DNA of 64,000 nt, from NCBI GenBank assembly GCA_963974935.1, contig CAXBEV010000017.1, forward strand, positions 1-64,000, written 5' to 3'. Under the pieces are notes generated by a model that saw only the letters and a program-made list of their open reading frames with translations, ran no database searches and had not been told where the DNA came from. The position numbers and the translations under genes were made by a program. Shown here piece by piece: positions 17,001 through 23,790 of this stretch; the first letter of the stretch is position 1, and every line of letters starts with the position of its first letter. The stretch is from UBA4479 sp963974935. GTDB lineage: Bacteria > Pseudomonadota > Alphaproteobacteria > Rhodospirillales > Casp-alpha2.

Positions 17001-18186
17001 GATCGGTTTCGTCCGTGACGTTTTTTCGGAACGTCAGGTCATCGACGCTTGCCAGCATCTCTACGGCTTGCACCCACAGCCTTTCGCTTGCGCTGCGGAA
17101 AGCGAGATACGCATCCGATATTCCGTTTGTTTTATTCGTGAGCGCCGCACCCGCATTCTGTTTGTCCGCGTCCCCGAAAAGAATAAGCGCATGCTCTTTC
17201 ACGCGTTGCGGGTCTACCAAATACGTGAATTCGGCGTCGGATCTAAGATGAACGTTCGGGTTTTTTGCAAACCAGTCGTTGTCTTGCGACAGCTTTTCCG
17301 TGCGGTTCACGTCGATAAAACCAGCCCCGCCGGCCGCATTAGCTTGCTTAAAGAACTCAACCGCGACGCGGGTCGGCGATGTTGCTGTCTGCGGGTCCTG
17401 GACCGACGCAGCGACGGAATCGCAGGTCTTTGAGCGTTCGGACCTCTCCGGCGTCACCTCTCGGTAGCGATGTACGCTCCCATCGCGCCGTTCGTACATT
17501 TTCGGATTCAGCAGCGACTTGTACTGATCGAAAAGGCACGCGCGGAGCTCTTCCAGCTTCGGGTACGTCTTAATTTCGGCCGCGAGTTCTTTGGTCCGCG
17601 CGTCGTAACTTGATTTGAGCGTCAACCACACCGCATCATCCGACGTGGCCGAATCATCCGACGTGGCCGACGGCTGTACCGCATCGCGCGCTGTCAAAAC
17701 TTGTTTTTGTGCGGCGCGAAGTCGAACGACAAAATCGACGACTGGTGCTGGCGCCGTGTCTTTGTATAAGGACAACACGTGGTTGACCCGACGCGCAGGC
17801 CCGCTGACGAAGTACATTTTCTTGTTTTTTGAACTGGAAAATCTCTCAGCCGGCGCCGGTTGCTCCATCCAATCTTCTCTGTAGGCCTTAAGCACGAGCT
17901 CCAGCGGTTCCGTTTGGCAATCGCGCACGTCCGATTCGGGGGGGTCACCGAGTTCTTGGCGCGTGCTGCACTCGAGTGTATCACGAAGCTGGATCAGCAG
18001 CGGCTTCACGGCGACAGCCAAGTGTGCGAACTGTAGTTTTTGAACTTCTTCCTGGTTGATCAGCGGGCCTTTATAGACATCGACGTCGATGGTCATGACC
18101 GCGCATCCGGAAAGTCCGACGGCGGCCAGGGTGGATATCGCAAGCGAGCGCGCGGTACTGCCCTTGAATGTTCGGTGTTGTGTCAT
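14077..18186 (-). CDS. Very large lipoprotein of unknown function (1369 aa)
   Basis: I do not recognise this family. Residues 1-28 form a lipoprotein signal ending in the lipobox LSGC (Cys28), so it should be lipid-anchored in the periplasm or outer membrane. The mature start VMTIDVDVYKGPLINQEEV is followed by almost 1340 residues that are mostly helical, rich in Ala, Lys, Asp and Thr, with no transmembrane segments, no internal repeats and no catalytic motif that I can name. Charged heptad-like stretches such as LTKTREKDLKDATKAVTVAEADLN suggest coiled coils. It lies 11 bp after the 221-aa lipoprotein gene on the same strand and is almost certainly co-transcribed. The length and anchoring would suit a scaffold or envelope-spanning role; this is inference only. 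Confidence 0.85.
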   Translation of the reverse strand: MTQHRTFKGSTARSLAISTLAAVGLSGCAVMTIDVDVYKGPLINQEEVQKLQFAHLAVAVKPLLIQLRDTLECSTRQELGDPPESDVRDCQTEPLELVLKAYREDWMEQPAPAERFSSSKNKKMYFVSGPARRVNHVLSLYKDTAPAPVVDFVVRLRAAQKQVLTARDAVQPSATSDDSATSDDAVWLTLKSSYDARTKELAAEIKTYPKLEELRACLFDQYKSLLNPKMYERRDGSVHRYREVTPERSERSKTCDSVAASVQDPQTATSPTRVAVEFFKQANAAGGAGFIDVNRTEKLSQDNDWFAKNPNVHLRSDAEFTYLVDPQRVKEHALILFGDADKQNAGAALTNKTNGISDAYLAFRSASERLWVQAVEMLASVDDLTFRKNVTDETDRNTFIAHLARLVSDVTEIERLILIRTFSGAMPKTFNWYMPKIEYVPKIDIDYAANRAAFVDALEQHPATIANELLAGHAAFKTVKDTQYLTQYVKVASPLKNFGAKYVQTASRSHGMAFSLGETSPNIERVEDSIALIADNVGSFDAGRGSIEGLDTLTESYEKAIVDDDTAALQEAQRKLRPALIGFGTRITKLANHQVLFQDEKELLVREVLKLPGGIDKFTLALQAFGNAIIVEADHAFRLKEHQDDDKKMADAERAAWSQALGRTRARVIDDVIALIGDPAPSLEATLKAKKSAKTAVDEKIAYATAAQNERGTVDRTTAPGADDAAAQFKQDVNARAVILDANELLSGKTSEIAALTADTSSNSTKAEVMTGIKKWLTQHLGTFSAADKNHKDRFKAANAQSYINNAAPPFDGDTTPVVKATQISNVLAAIQQSAVRATSYLTDLLTKTREKDLKDATKAVTVAEADLNALNTKQSFMAGAKADILNAARAQSVRDGDANGLLDVAVAVLEAKKTAGESEADFKAKTANEQSALKKAWASVIDTVKEQESRAMLLVMPRRLQADDAPSDLTRTDVIDQYITLLKYGQTLAISNGATKRAQELRAAIQSAEAQKSEMTFIRPASAYLRSSFAATGLQDNTSFSWSNMLVKHARRSLPGGQSLESFYGKPTQTAIVDDIDKQYWQNINRVRVAAAGETNYAIAKDDIGNWYVKSYSADTTAITESARNLAMFSLSGQPGLSNLRNSIPAPPQPGTGETPAQQESAKPGLERVFERHTETYESKAGQDFDRMTDILSEGGLKTSILQVWSLDEDTKPYVVALSTKLEAAYKSIEADRTDVVKKTGDDGAALTYGDLAAKIPTGLRLTMRFYRTLVSDIDGSLTSAPALAVAQAEADIVAESGEAVAPLDARQNLTARQQDMQRAERGELVASSKAETLTREILQDFLTNRIGRVNNYKTAITFIGEAAQPAQ

Positions 18187-18197
18187 CGCTCGGCCCC

Positions 18198-18863
18198 CTA
18201 ATCGCTCTTCAACTCGACGGCTACGTCTTTCTGAATTTCTCTCAGACGTTGGCTTTCGGACTCGACCCTGACCAGGGCCTCGAATATGTCGCGTGTCAGC
18301 TTTGCGGATTGGCGCGACGCAATTTCACCAGCAACGCTGCCGAGCGCGTTGTCGACGGCTTGAAAGAATCCCTCCGGGTTTGATCCCATGACGATCACCA
18401 ACCGGTGGTTTTCGGGAACCTTTCGCGTTCCCTCCGGGCCGAACTGAAATAATTTACGGTTTCCACCGATCTTCACGAGTTCGGCGTCCTGAACGTTCTT
18501 CACTGAAACGCCGCCTGCGCTCTCCTCGAACTTCAGCGTGGTCCCCAGCGTGTCGATCAATTCTGCGCGTATCCAGCCCGACGCGAAGTTTACCTGACTG
18601 ATAAAACTCGCCTGACCATGCACCCGGATGCGATACATTTGCGGCTCATGTTGGCCAAGGGGATCAAACGATCCGATGTAATATATCTGTTCGATCTCAT
18701 GGCTGGGAGCTTGTGCGCCCAAAATCGTTGCGCCGATCGCGCCAAGCGCGATGTTTTGCTCGAGATTGGAACAGGCAGATATACTCAGCCCGCATGAGAC
18801 AATAACCAACGCGCATGCGAGACGTTTGATGGATGAAAAGATGCCGTAAAAGGCGCCAATCAC
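18198..18863 (-). CDS. Lipoprotein of unknown function, partner of the 1369-aa protein
   Basis: 221 aa from GTG 18863, chosen because AGGGGGAGG precedes it; an upstream GTG at 18902 lacks such a site. A hydrophobic signal (about residues 5-30) ends in SISAC (Cys31). The mature part includes GAIGATILGAQAPSHEIEQIYYIGSFDP, then a predicted beta-rich section (QMYRIRVHGQASFISQVNF, GWIRAELIDTLGTTLKF) and a helical C-terminus (TRDIFEALVRVESESQRLREIQKD). I cannot assign a family. It is the first gene of a two-gene minus-strand unit with the giant lipoprotein, and both products should sit in the same envelope compartment. Confidence 0.8.
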   Translation of the reverse strand: MIGAFYGIFSSIKRLACALVIVSCGLSISACSNLEQNIALGAIGATILGAQAPSHEIEQIYYIGSFDPLGQHEPQMYRIRVHGQASFISQVNFASGWIRAELIDTLGTTLKFEESAGGVSVKNVQDAELVKIGGNRKLFQFGPEGTRKVPENHRLVIVMGSNPEGFFQAVDNALGSVAGEIASRQSAKLTRDIFEALVRVESESQRLREIQKDVAVELKSD

Positions 18864-19006
18864 AGTCACCCTCCCCCTAGGCCAACTACCATTATATAAC
18901 ACAAACTTATAGTATTACGGGACGTAGACTCGGAGGACCACTCCCGCCGCTTTTCTATTATTGGTAGAAGGGTAAGGGGCGGCACGTTCGAGAGTCAAGT
19001 ATTTGA
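18864..19006. other. Promoter region of the lipoprotein pair
   Basis: About 140 bp. Minus-strand reading shows AT-rich sequence around 18890-18915 (ATTATATAAC and ACAAACTTATAG on the plus strand), a plausible -10/-35 zone for the two-lipoprotein operon. No ORF is supported. Confidence 0.4.
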
Positions 19007-19087
19007 CTACTCCGCCGCGTCCTTCTTCGGTGTCGAAATATCGGTCAGCAGGAAATCCGGGACACGGCAGCCGATGGTGCAGCAGCG
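19007..19087 (-). pseudogene. 3' fragment of hpaB-like gene (duplicate of 22184-22264)
   Basis: These 81 bases match 22184-22264 with a single mismatch (19058 C versus 22235 T). They encode the extreme C-terminus of the HpaB-family oxygenase, CCTIGCRVPDFLLTDISTPK and the next five residues, including the same stop codon. Homology ends abruptly at 19087/19088, where the mazG fragment begins. It is a non-functional scar of a recent duplication. Confidence 0.9.
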
Positions 19088-19324
19088 CCCGACCCCGAAC
19101 GGCTCGAAGACGAACTCGGCGATCTGCTGTTCACCTGCGTCAACCTGGCCCGCAAACTCGGCACCGACCCGGAAACCGCACTGCGCCGCACCAACGCCAA
19201 GTTTGAGCGCCGCTTCCGCGACGTCGAAGCCTACGCCGCCGCCGACGGCCACTCCCTCAAGGACCTGGACATCGACGCTCTCGAAGCCCTATGGACCCGC
19301 GCTAAGGTGGCGGGACGGGCGTAA
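19085..19324 (+). pseudogene. 3' fragment of a diverged mazG copy
   Basis: In frame, this encodes the last 79 residues of a MazG protein (LEDELGDLLFTCVNLARKL, then TNAKFERRFRDVEAYAAADG) and a stop codon. It aligns with 13745-13993 of the intact mazG but differs at many synonymous sites and in its C-terminal tail (DLDIDALEALWTRAKVAGRA versus DIEDLESLWSRAKEQERV). The N-terminal two-thirds is missing, and there is no start codon or ribosome-binding site. The same 12-bp palindrome that follows intact mazG lies 10 bp after this stop. Confidence 0.9.
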
Positions 19325-19334
19325 CGCCATTTTG

Positions 19335-19346
19335 TCTACTAGTAGA
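19335..19346. repeat. Palindrome TCTACTAGTAGA, copy 2
   Basis: Identical to 14024-14035 and again located just 3' of a mazG end, so it belongs to the duplicated mazG 3' context. Confidence 0.8.
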
Positions 19347-19384
19347 TAATCCGAATTCCGCCCACGGCGCCTATCAATAAACGC

Positions 19385-19411
19385 CGTCATTCCCGCGCAG
19401 GCGGGAATCCA
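19385..19411. repeat. Dispersed palindromic repeat, family B half copy
   Basis: CGTCATTCCCGCGCAGGCGGGAATCCAT, the left half of the family B element. The mirrored right half is absent. Confidence 0.8.
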
Positions 19412-19502
19412 TTTTGCAAATTCTGCTTCAATCTGAACAACATTCAGGATGAACGTATAAGATTAGGTGCGTATGGCGGTTTAGCTTGAGGGGTGCGGCG
19501 CT

Positions 19503-19523
19503 GAAAAATAGCTGAACGCTACA
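19503..19523 (+). repeat. Left direct repeat flanking the SLATT cassette
   Basis: GAAAAATAGCTGAACGCTAC plus A. It matches 20866-20886 at 19 of 21 positions, and both copies are followed by GAGCATTT (13 bp further on for this copy, immediately for the other). The two copies bracket the 19638-20694 genes and may be attachment or recombination sites. Confidence 0.75.
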
Positions 19524-19637
19524 TACTGCAGTCCGTGAGCATTTCACCCAAAGGTGGATTGTGAAAGTGGTGTGTTTTTAAATGAAAAATTTCGCAAATG
19601 GTTTTTGTGACATGTTAGCAATTAGTAATTTTAATTG

Positions 19638-20171
19638 CTAAGTCGAAGCTGCGCCCTCGCGAATGCTCTTTGCATCATGATTGGAGAACTTGATGAAGTG
19701 CATCATTAAGTTCTGCCACCACGTCAAAGGTACAGTGTCTTCATTGTCCAATCCCCATGCGCGGATTACCTCGTTATGGCAAGCTAAGCTTAAGGCAGTG
19801 TAGGCTGGCGGTTCATCTTTCTCTATTAAGCGACGTTGCCGCGCCCAATTAGCTAATTGATCCTCAGACGGAGAGGAAATTGCCTCCATTTCAGCAAAAA
19901 TATCCATGAAGCGCATGTAAAGTAGCGCGTGGTCTCGCGCTTTCATAGAAAATCCAACAACCAAATCCAAGGCCGCAATCAAGGCAGCCACTAAGCCCAA
20001 AAATCCAGCGGCTTCTTTAAAATATGCTGCAAACGCCGTAGATCCAAAAACGATAATTAGGAACATGGAAATTTTGTGAAATAAGTCAAAGAACGAACGT
20101 CTACGCGCGTGATAGCGTATAGATCTATCTATGCTGAATTTTAGCCTATCGAATGGTTTGTTTTCGCTCAT
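19638..20171 (-). CDS. SLATT-like two-transmembrane protein (predicted pore-forming effector)
   Basis: 177 aa. A basic N-terminal helix (DRLKFSIDRSIRYHARRRSFFD, residues 8-29) leads into TM1 (about 33-50, ISMFLIIVFGSTAFAAY) and TM2 (about 55-75, AGFLGLVAALIAALDLVVGF). A long cytosolic helical part (ARDHALLYMRFMDIFAEMEA..., WARQRRLIEKDEPPAYTAL) follows. This layout is that of the SLATT family, two-TM domains associated with SMODS, SLOG and reverse-transcriptase conflict systems and predicted to form membrane-killing pores. No nucleotidyltransferase or SLOG sensor gene is adjacent. It overlaps the upstream 97-aa gene by four bases, implying coupled translation. The SLATT assignment is by pattern; the function is inferred. 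Confidence 0.75.
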   Translation of the reverse strand: MSENKPFDRLKFSIDRSIRYHARRRSFFDLFHKISMFLIIVFGSTAFAAYFKEAAGFLGLVAALIAALDLVVGFSMKARDHALLYMRFMDIFAEMEAISSPSEDQLANWARQRRLIEKDEPPAYTALSLACHNEVIRAWGLDNEDTVPLTWWQNLMMHFIKFSNHDAKSIREGAAST

Positions 20172-20461
20172 TTCTTCCGTATCGGTGGGGGTTTAGGGTC
20201 GGGAACACGGTCCCTAACTCTGGCTGACTTTTTAACAAATTCACCATCTATATTTGATAGGCCAAGAACCCACAAAGCAACATCTTTCACATCTTGCGGT
20301 TCTTCACGGCTTTGCAAAATTGCCTTCGCTTTATTTGCAACCGACTGCGATTTGGCATGTGAACCACGCGGAGCAATCATGTGTGCGTAGCCGGCCAGAT
20401 TCGCTCTCCCACTTCTACGACGGTGCTTCTTGGGCTTAGCTGTCAAAATTGTCGCCCCCAA
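20168..20461 (-). CDS. Small basic protein coupled to the SLATT gene
   Basis: 97 aa, unknown. The N-terminus is very basic (AKPKKHRRRSGRANLAGYAH). The middle, SQSVANKAKAILQSREEPQDVKDVALWVLGL, resembles the 49-aa protein at 20545 (SVASKASKILRDPKSSKQAKSVAASAL): the shared pattern is SVA-x-KA-x2-IL, a short spacer, then VK/AK-x-VA-x3-L. The C-terminus is Lys/Pro-rich. It may be the sensor, regulator or antidote partner of the SLATT protein. The start is uncertain: TTG 20461 is assumed, with a second in-frame TTG five codons later that has a GGGGG site upstream. Confidence 0.65.
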   Translation of the reverse strand: MGATILTAKPKKHRRRSGRANLAGYAHMIAPRGSHAKSQSVANKAKAILQSREEPQDVKDVALWVLGLSNIDGEFVKKSARVRDRVPDPKPPPIRKK

Positions 20462-20544
20462 TTTATCGGATACCCCTATACAATCTTATAGGGTATAATC
20501 CCGAGTGTTGCGACCCGCTTTTAAGTCCAAACGGAGTTTAAATA

Positions 20545-20694
20545 ATGGCTAAAAATGAGAAAACGTCGAAGTCTGTTGCCTCCAAAGCATCTAAAATCTT
20601 GCGCGATCCCAAATCATCGAAGCAAGCTAAAAGCGTAGCAGCCTCAGCACTCACGCAAGCGCCAGACCGAAAAGGTAAGTCAAAAAAGAGATAG
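20545..20694 (+). CDS. 49-aa lysine-rich small protein
   Basis: MAKNEKTSKSVASKASKILR continues with DPKSSKQAKSVAASALTQ and a basic tail (DRKGKSKKR). GGAG lies 11 bp before the ATG. It belongs to a type of short protein seen widely in bacterial accessory regions (VASKASKIL...KSSK..KSVAASALTQ); I know of no proven function. It is transcribed divergently from the 97-aa/SLATT pair, with an 83-bp AT-rich region between, and shares a motif with the 97-aa protein. The basic character could suit nucleic-acid binding. The reading frame is well supported; the role is unknown. Confidence 0.7.
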   Translation: MAKNEKTSKSVASKASKILRDPKSSKQAKSVAASALTQAPDRKGKSKKR

Positions 20695-21009
20695 TACTAC
20701 TATGCGTTTAACATGTGCACTTGACCCGATCGCTTTGGAAACTCGTTCATTTTAACCCTGGGGAAATGAAGTCGAAGGGGGTAAAAAACAAAGGGTCATC
20801 AATGTTTGCTAAAAATGTAAAAACGATGACCTTTTAACAAATTTTAGCATCCGAACGTTCTTTTAGAAAAACAGCTGAGCGCTACAGAGCATTTGCTATT
20901 GTGGCGAACAAAAACTTTGCGCGGTAATGTTTCTTATTCGCCTTCCCAAAATCTACTTGCTGATAATTCCCTCCTTCGACCTCCGACGAATCCCAGCTAT
21001 AGTCTCCAC
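20695..21009. other. Intergenic region (315 bp), right edge of the cassette
   Basis: AT-rich to about 20890. It contains a short echo of the 49-aa gene's start (TTTGCTAAAAATGTAAAAACG at about 20813-20833 versus ATGGCTAAAAATGAGAAAACG) and the right direct repeat. GC-rich backbone resumes after about 20970. The cupin promoter probably lies at 20900-21000. Confidence 0.5.
20866..20886 (+). repeat. Right direct repeat flanking the SLATT cassette
   Basis: GAAAAACAGCTGAGCGCTAC plus A, the partner of 19503-19523 (19 of 21 bases equal). It lies at the junction where composition returns to that of the backbone. Confidence 0.75.
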
Positions 21010-21405
21010 ATGGAAAATGCCGACGACAAAGCCGCCGATCTCCGCCCGTGGCAGGGGCAGTTTGAGGTCAACAACGTCACCGTCGTCGCCGAGACGCCCG
21101 AGCTGCGGGTGTTGGAGCTGACGCTTGATCCGGGTGAGTGCGTGCCGTGGCATGCGCACCCGTCGAACGCGGATATCTTTTACTGCATCGAAGGCGTGAT
21201 CGACGTGCACGAAAAGATGCCGGAAACAGTGGTTCGGCTCGATGTTGGGGCGACGCATACGGTGCCCGAGCGGCGCGCGCATCTGGTGCACAATCCTAGC
21301 GGGGTGCGGGCGCGGTTTTTGAACATTCAAGGCCCCGGCGCTTACGACTACCTGCCCATCGGCGATCAGGTGCAGCCTGAATTTACCCCCAAGGCCGCGA
21401 CCTAA
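21010..21405 (+). CDS. Cupin-domain protein
   Basis: 131 aa. A single small beta-barrel cupin: LDPGECVPWHAHPSNADIFYCIEGVIDVHE carries the HxH...E metal ligands of motif 1, and VPERRAHLVHNPSGVRARFLNIQG carries the second motif. The substrate cannot be told. ATG 21010 starts just before the conserved region; the longer in-frame extension to 20893 is AT-rich non-coding sequence. The stop overlaps the tpm start (TAATG), so the two are translationally coupled. Confidence 0.85.
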   Translation: MENADDKAADLRPWQGQFEVNNVTVVAETPELRVLELTLDPGECVPWHAHPSNADIFYCIEGVIDVHEKMPETVVRLDVGATHTVPERRAHLVHNPSGVRARFLNIQGPGAYDYLPIGDQVQPEFTPKAAT

Positions 21406-22043
21406 TGGACCCGGATTTCTGGCACGACCGCTGGCAGACCAACAAGATCGCGTTCCATGAAAAGAACGGCAATCCCCTGCTCGTCAAGCATCTGGATGTG
21501 TTGGCGCTGCCGCCCGGTGGGCGCGTGTTCGTGCCGTTGTGCGGCAAGACGCTGGATATCGGTTGGCTGCTGTCGCAAGGCTTTCGTGTCGTCGGCGTGG
21601 AGTTGGTGGAGTCGGCGATTGTGCAATTGTTCGATGAACTGGGCATGACGCCGCAGATCAACCGGGACGGACCGCTTATGTGCTACCGCGCCGACAATTT
21701 GGATATCTTCGTCGGCGATTTCTTTGCGCTGTCACAAACCGTGCTGGGGCCGGTGGATGCGGTGTTCGACCGCGCCGCCTATGTGGCGCTGCCGGCGGAG
21801 ATGCGCCCGCGCTACGGTGCGCATTTAATGGCGATCACCGGGGCGGCGCGGCAGATGCTGCTGACCTTCGAATACGACCAGACGCAAATGGACGGCCCGC
21901 CGTTTTCGGTCGAGGCCGACGAGGTCGCGGCGCGCTATGGGGATCGCTTCGTGGTCACGCTGATCGACCGGGTCGAAATCCGCGGCGGCCTAAAGGGCCT
22001 GGTGCCGGCGACGGCGGCGGTGTGGCTGTTGATGCCCCGGTAA
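21405..22043 (+). CDS. tpm: Thiopurine S-methyltransferase
   Basis: 212 aa. The sequence follows bacterial TPMT: FWHDRWQTNKIAFHE, VFVPLCGKTLDIGWLLSQG (SAM-binding motif I region), VVGVELVESAI, and FDRAAYVALPAEMRPRYGAHL. The family transfers a methyl group from SAM to thiopurines and, in bacteria, to selenium or tellurium compounds. It is coupled to the preceding cupin gene by a one-base overlap. The protein appears full-length and lies in the cytoplasm. Confidence 0.92.
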   Translation: MDPDFWHDRWQTNKIAFHEKNGNPLLVKHLDVLALPPGGRVFVPLCGKTLDIGWLLSQGFRVVGVELVESAIVQLFDELGMTPQINRDGPLMCYRADNLDIFVGDFFALSQTVLGPVDAVFDRAAYVALPAEMRPRYGAHLMAITGAARQMLLTFEYDQTQMDGPPFSVEADEVAARYGDRFVVTLIDRVEIRGGLKGLVPATAAVWLLMPR

Positions 22044-22058
22044 TGTGATGAAAGATGT

Positions 22059-22121
22059 CGTCATTCCCGCGTAGGCGGGAATCCATCGCGAACATGGATC
22101 CCCGCCTGCGCGGGGATGACG
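22059..22121. repeat. Dispersed palindromic repeat, family B copy
   Basis: CGTCATTCCCGCGTAGGCGGGAATCC mirrored by GGATCCCCGCCTGCGCGGGGATGACGG. It lies between the convergent tpm and hpaB-like genes. Confidence 0.85.
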
Positions 22122-22183
22122 GGTGTTTAGGGGATGACGGGTGGCTTATAGCTGGCCCGTCAAACACGCCGGACGCCGCACCC

Positions 22184-23740
22184 CTACTCCGCCGCGTCCT
22201 TCTTCGGTGTCGAAATATCGGTCAGCAGGAAATCTGGGACACGGCAGCCGATGGTGCAGCAGCGGCCGGGTTGGCGGTCGGCATTTTTGCCGTCGCTGCG
22301 CTCGACCAAGTCGCGGTCCATCAGTTGCTGTACGATCTCTTTTTTCTCGCCGATCGGATAATTACGCCAGATTTCCTTTTTCATGGCTTCGGGCGAGCCG
22401 CCGCCGTGCAGCGAGATCACCGAATACCAGCCGCCCTGGTGGCTCGCCGTCAGGTCTTCCATCAGGCGCGCGGTCTGCAGGCGTTGTGAGGCCGGGACGT
22501 GCGGGTTGGCCTGCAGCACGGCGTCGAGCGTGCCGGCGGTCTCGGGGTTATGGTCTTCGTCGGGGCCCGGCAGCGTCACGATCAGGCCGCCCGACACCGT
22601 GTGCGCAAGCCGATGCATGTCATAAATCTGCGTCGCCATCAGAAGCTTGCCGATGTTGGAAAACACGGGCTCGGGCATGATGTTGCCCGACCCGTCTTTC
22701 TGCCCGTAGGTCGAGGCCGCGACGCCGGTCGCGAAAAAGCCTTCGACGATTTTGATCAACTCCACCATGTCGTTGCGCAAATGGCTGTGCTTGTTGGGAT
22801 CGAGGCCGTTCGCCTCAATCATCAAGGCGCCTGCGCCGATCAGCAGATCGCCGAAGCCGGCGCGGGCCGCGATGCAGGAATGGCGGTGATGCGTCGCATA
22901 GTTATAGGTGATGTGCTGCGACATCTCGGTCTCGCCGTTCAGGAACACATGCTCCATCGGCACGAACACCTTGTCGAAAATCACCGAGCCGGTGGTCTGG
23001 CCGTAACGCTTTGAAAACACCGCAGCATCTTCGCCGGGGCGACCGGCTTGGCGGGCCGCGATGGTGACGCCCTCGGCATCGATCGGCACATAGCAGCAGA
23101 CCGCGAACGCTTTGTCTTCGGGGGTCATGGCGCGGCATGGCATCACCAGGAATCCGTGCACATAGGGCGCAGACGTGACGATGGCTTTGACGCCGGAAAT
23201 GACGATGCCGTCGGCGCGTTCTTCGACGACATGCACATAGGTGTCGGGGTTGGTTTGCTGGTGCGGCTTTTTCTGCCGCTCACCTTTGGCGTCGGTCATG
23301 GCGATGGCGTAGTTCTCGCCGGAAGCTTGGGTCTCGATCATAAACGCGCGAAAGCGCTCAAAATACTTGGTGCCAAGCTCGGCATCGCAGCGCTTGGTCG
23401 CTTGATAGAGGCCGTTGAAGGCATCGTGCACCAAATAGCGTTGCGCACAGCCGCTTTCCCGGCACATCAGCCGCACCGCTTCAAGCTTGCGCAGCAGGTC
23501 GTCCGGGGTGCGGTCGATTTGTGTCATGCGGTGCACGGTGCGCCCGGTTTCTTCTTCGATGGCCAACATCAGCGGCGCCAGTTCGGGATCGGCGGCCATG
23601 TCGTAGGTCACGCCGATGGCGTTGATGCCCGGCAGCAGCGTCGGCTCGTCGGCGACGCTGTCGATGCGTCGCCCGTCGACGAACACGCGGGGCTTAAGCG
23701 GTCGTAGGCTGTCGCGATACTCTTCGAGTGAATTGATCAT
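22184..23740 (-). CDS. 4-hydroxyphenylacetate 3-hydroxylase family protein (HpaB-like)
   Basis: 518 aa, the full length of the family. The acyl-CoA dehydrogenase-like fold is recognisable from DPELAPLMLAIEEETGRTVHRM, YLVHDAFNGLYQATKRCD, GENYAIAMTDAKGERQK and the RAGFGDLLIGAGALMIEANGLD segment. HpaB is the FADH2-dependent oxygenase of two-component phenol hydroxylases. The same fold includes 4-hydroxybutyryl-CoA dehydratase, but the cysteines that hold its [4Fe-4S] cluster are not all present here (CAQRY in place of CxxRC), which favours the monooxygenase. No HpaC-type reductase is nearby. It follows the CaiB and CitE genes on the same strand. Its 3' end is duplicated at 19007-19087. Confidence 0.82.
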   Translation of the reverse strand: MINSLEEYRDSLRPLKPRVFVDGRRIDSVADEPTLLPGINAIGVTYDMAADPELAPLMLAIEEETGRTVHRMTQIDRTPDDLLRKLEAVRLMCRESGCAQRYLVHDAFNGLYQATKRCDAELGTKYFERFRAFMIETQASGENYAIAMTDAKGERQKKPHQQTNPDTYVHVVEERADGIVISGVKAIVTSAPYVHGFLVMPCRAMTPEDKAFAVCCYVPIDAEGVTIAARQAGRPGEDAAVFSKRYGQTTGSVIFDKVFVPMEHVFLNGETEMSQHITYNYATHHRHSCIAARAGFGDLLIGAGALMIEANGLDPNKHSHLRNDMVELIKIVEGFFATGVAASTYGQKDGSGNIMPEPVFSNIGKLLMATQIYDMHRLAHTVSGGLIVTLPGPDEDHNPETAGTLDAVLQANPHVPASQRLQTARLMEDLTASHQGGWYSVISLHGGGSPEAMKKEIWRNYPIGEKKEIVQQLMDRDLVERSDGKNADRQPGRCCTIGCRVPDFLLTDISTPKKDAAE

Positions 23741-23790
23741 GGCGTTTCCTCCTGCATATTTATGCGCTGATATGCATATTTTGCGGAATT

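Noticed and set aside
22184..23740. Annotation as 4-hydroxybutyryl-CoA dehydratase
   Set aside because: The [4Fe-4S] ligand Cys residues of that branch are not all present (CAQRY, and HRHSCIAA without the last Cys), so an HpaB-type call is safer.
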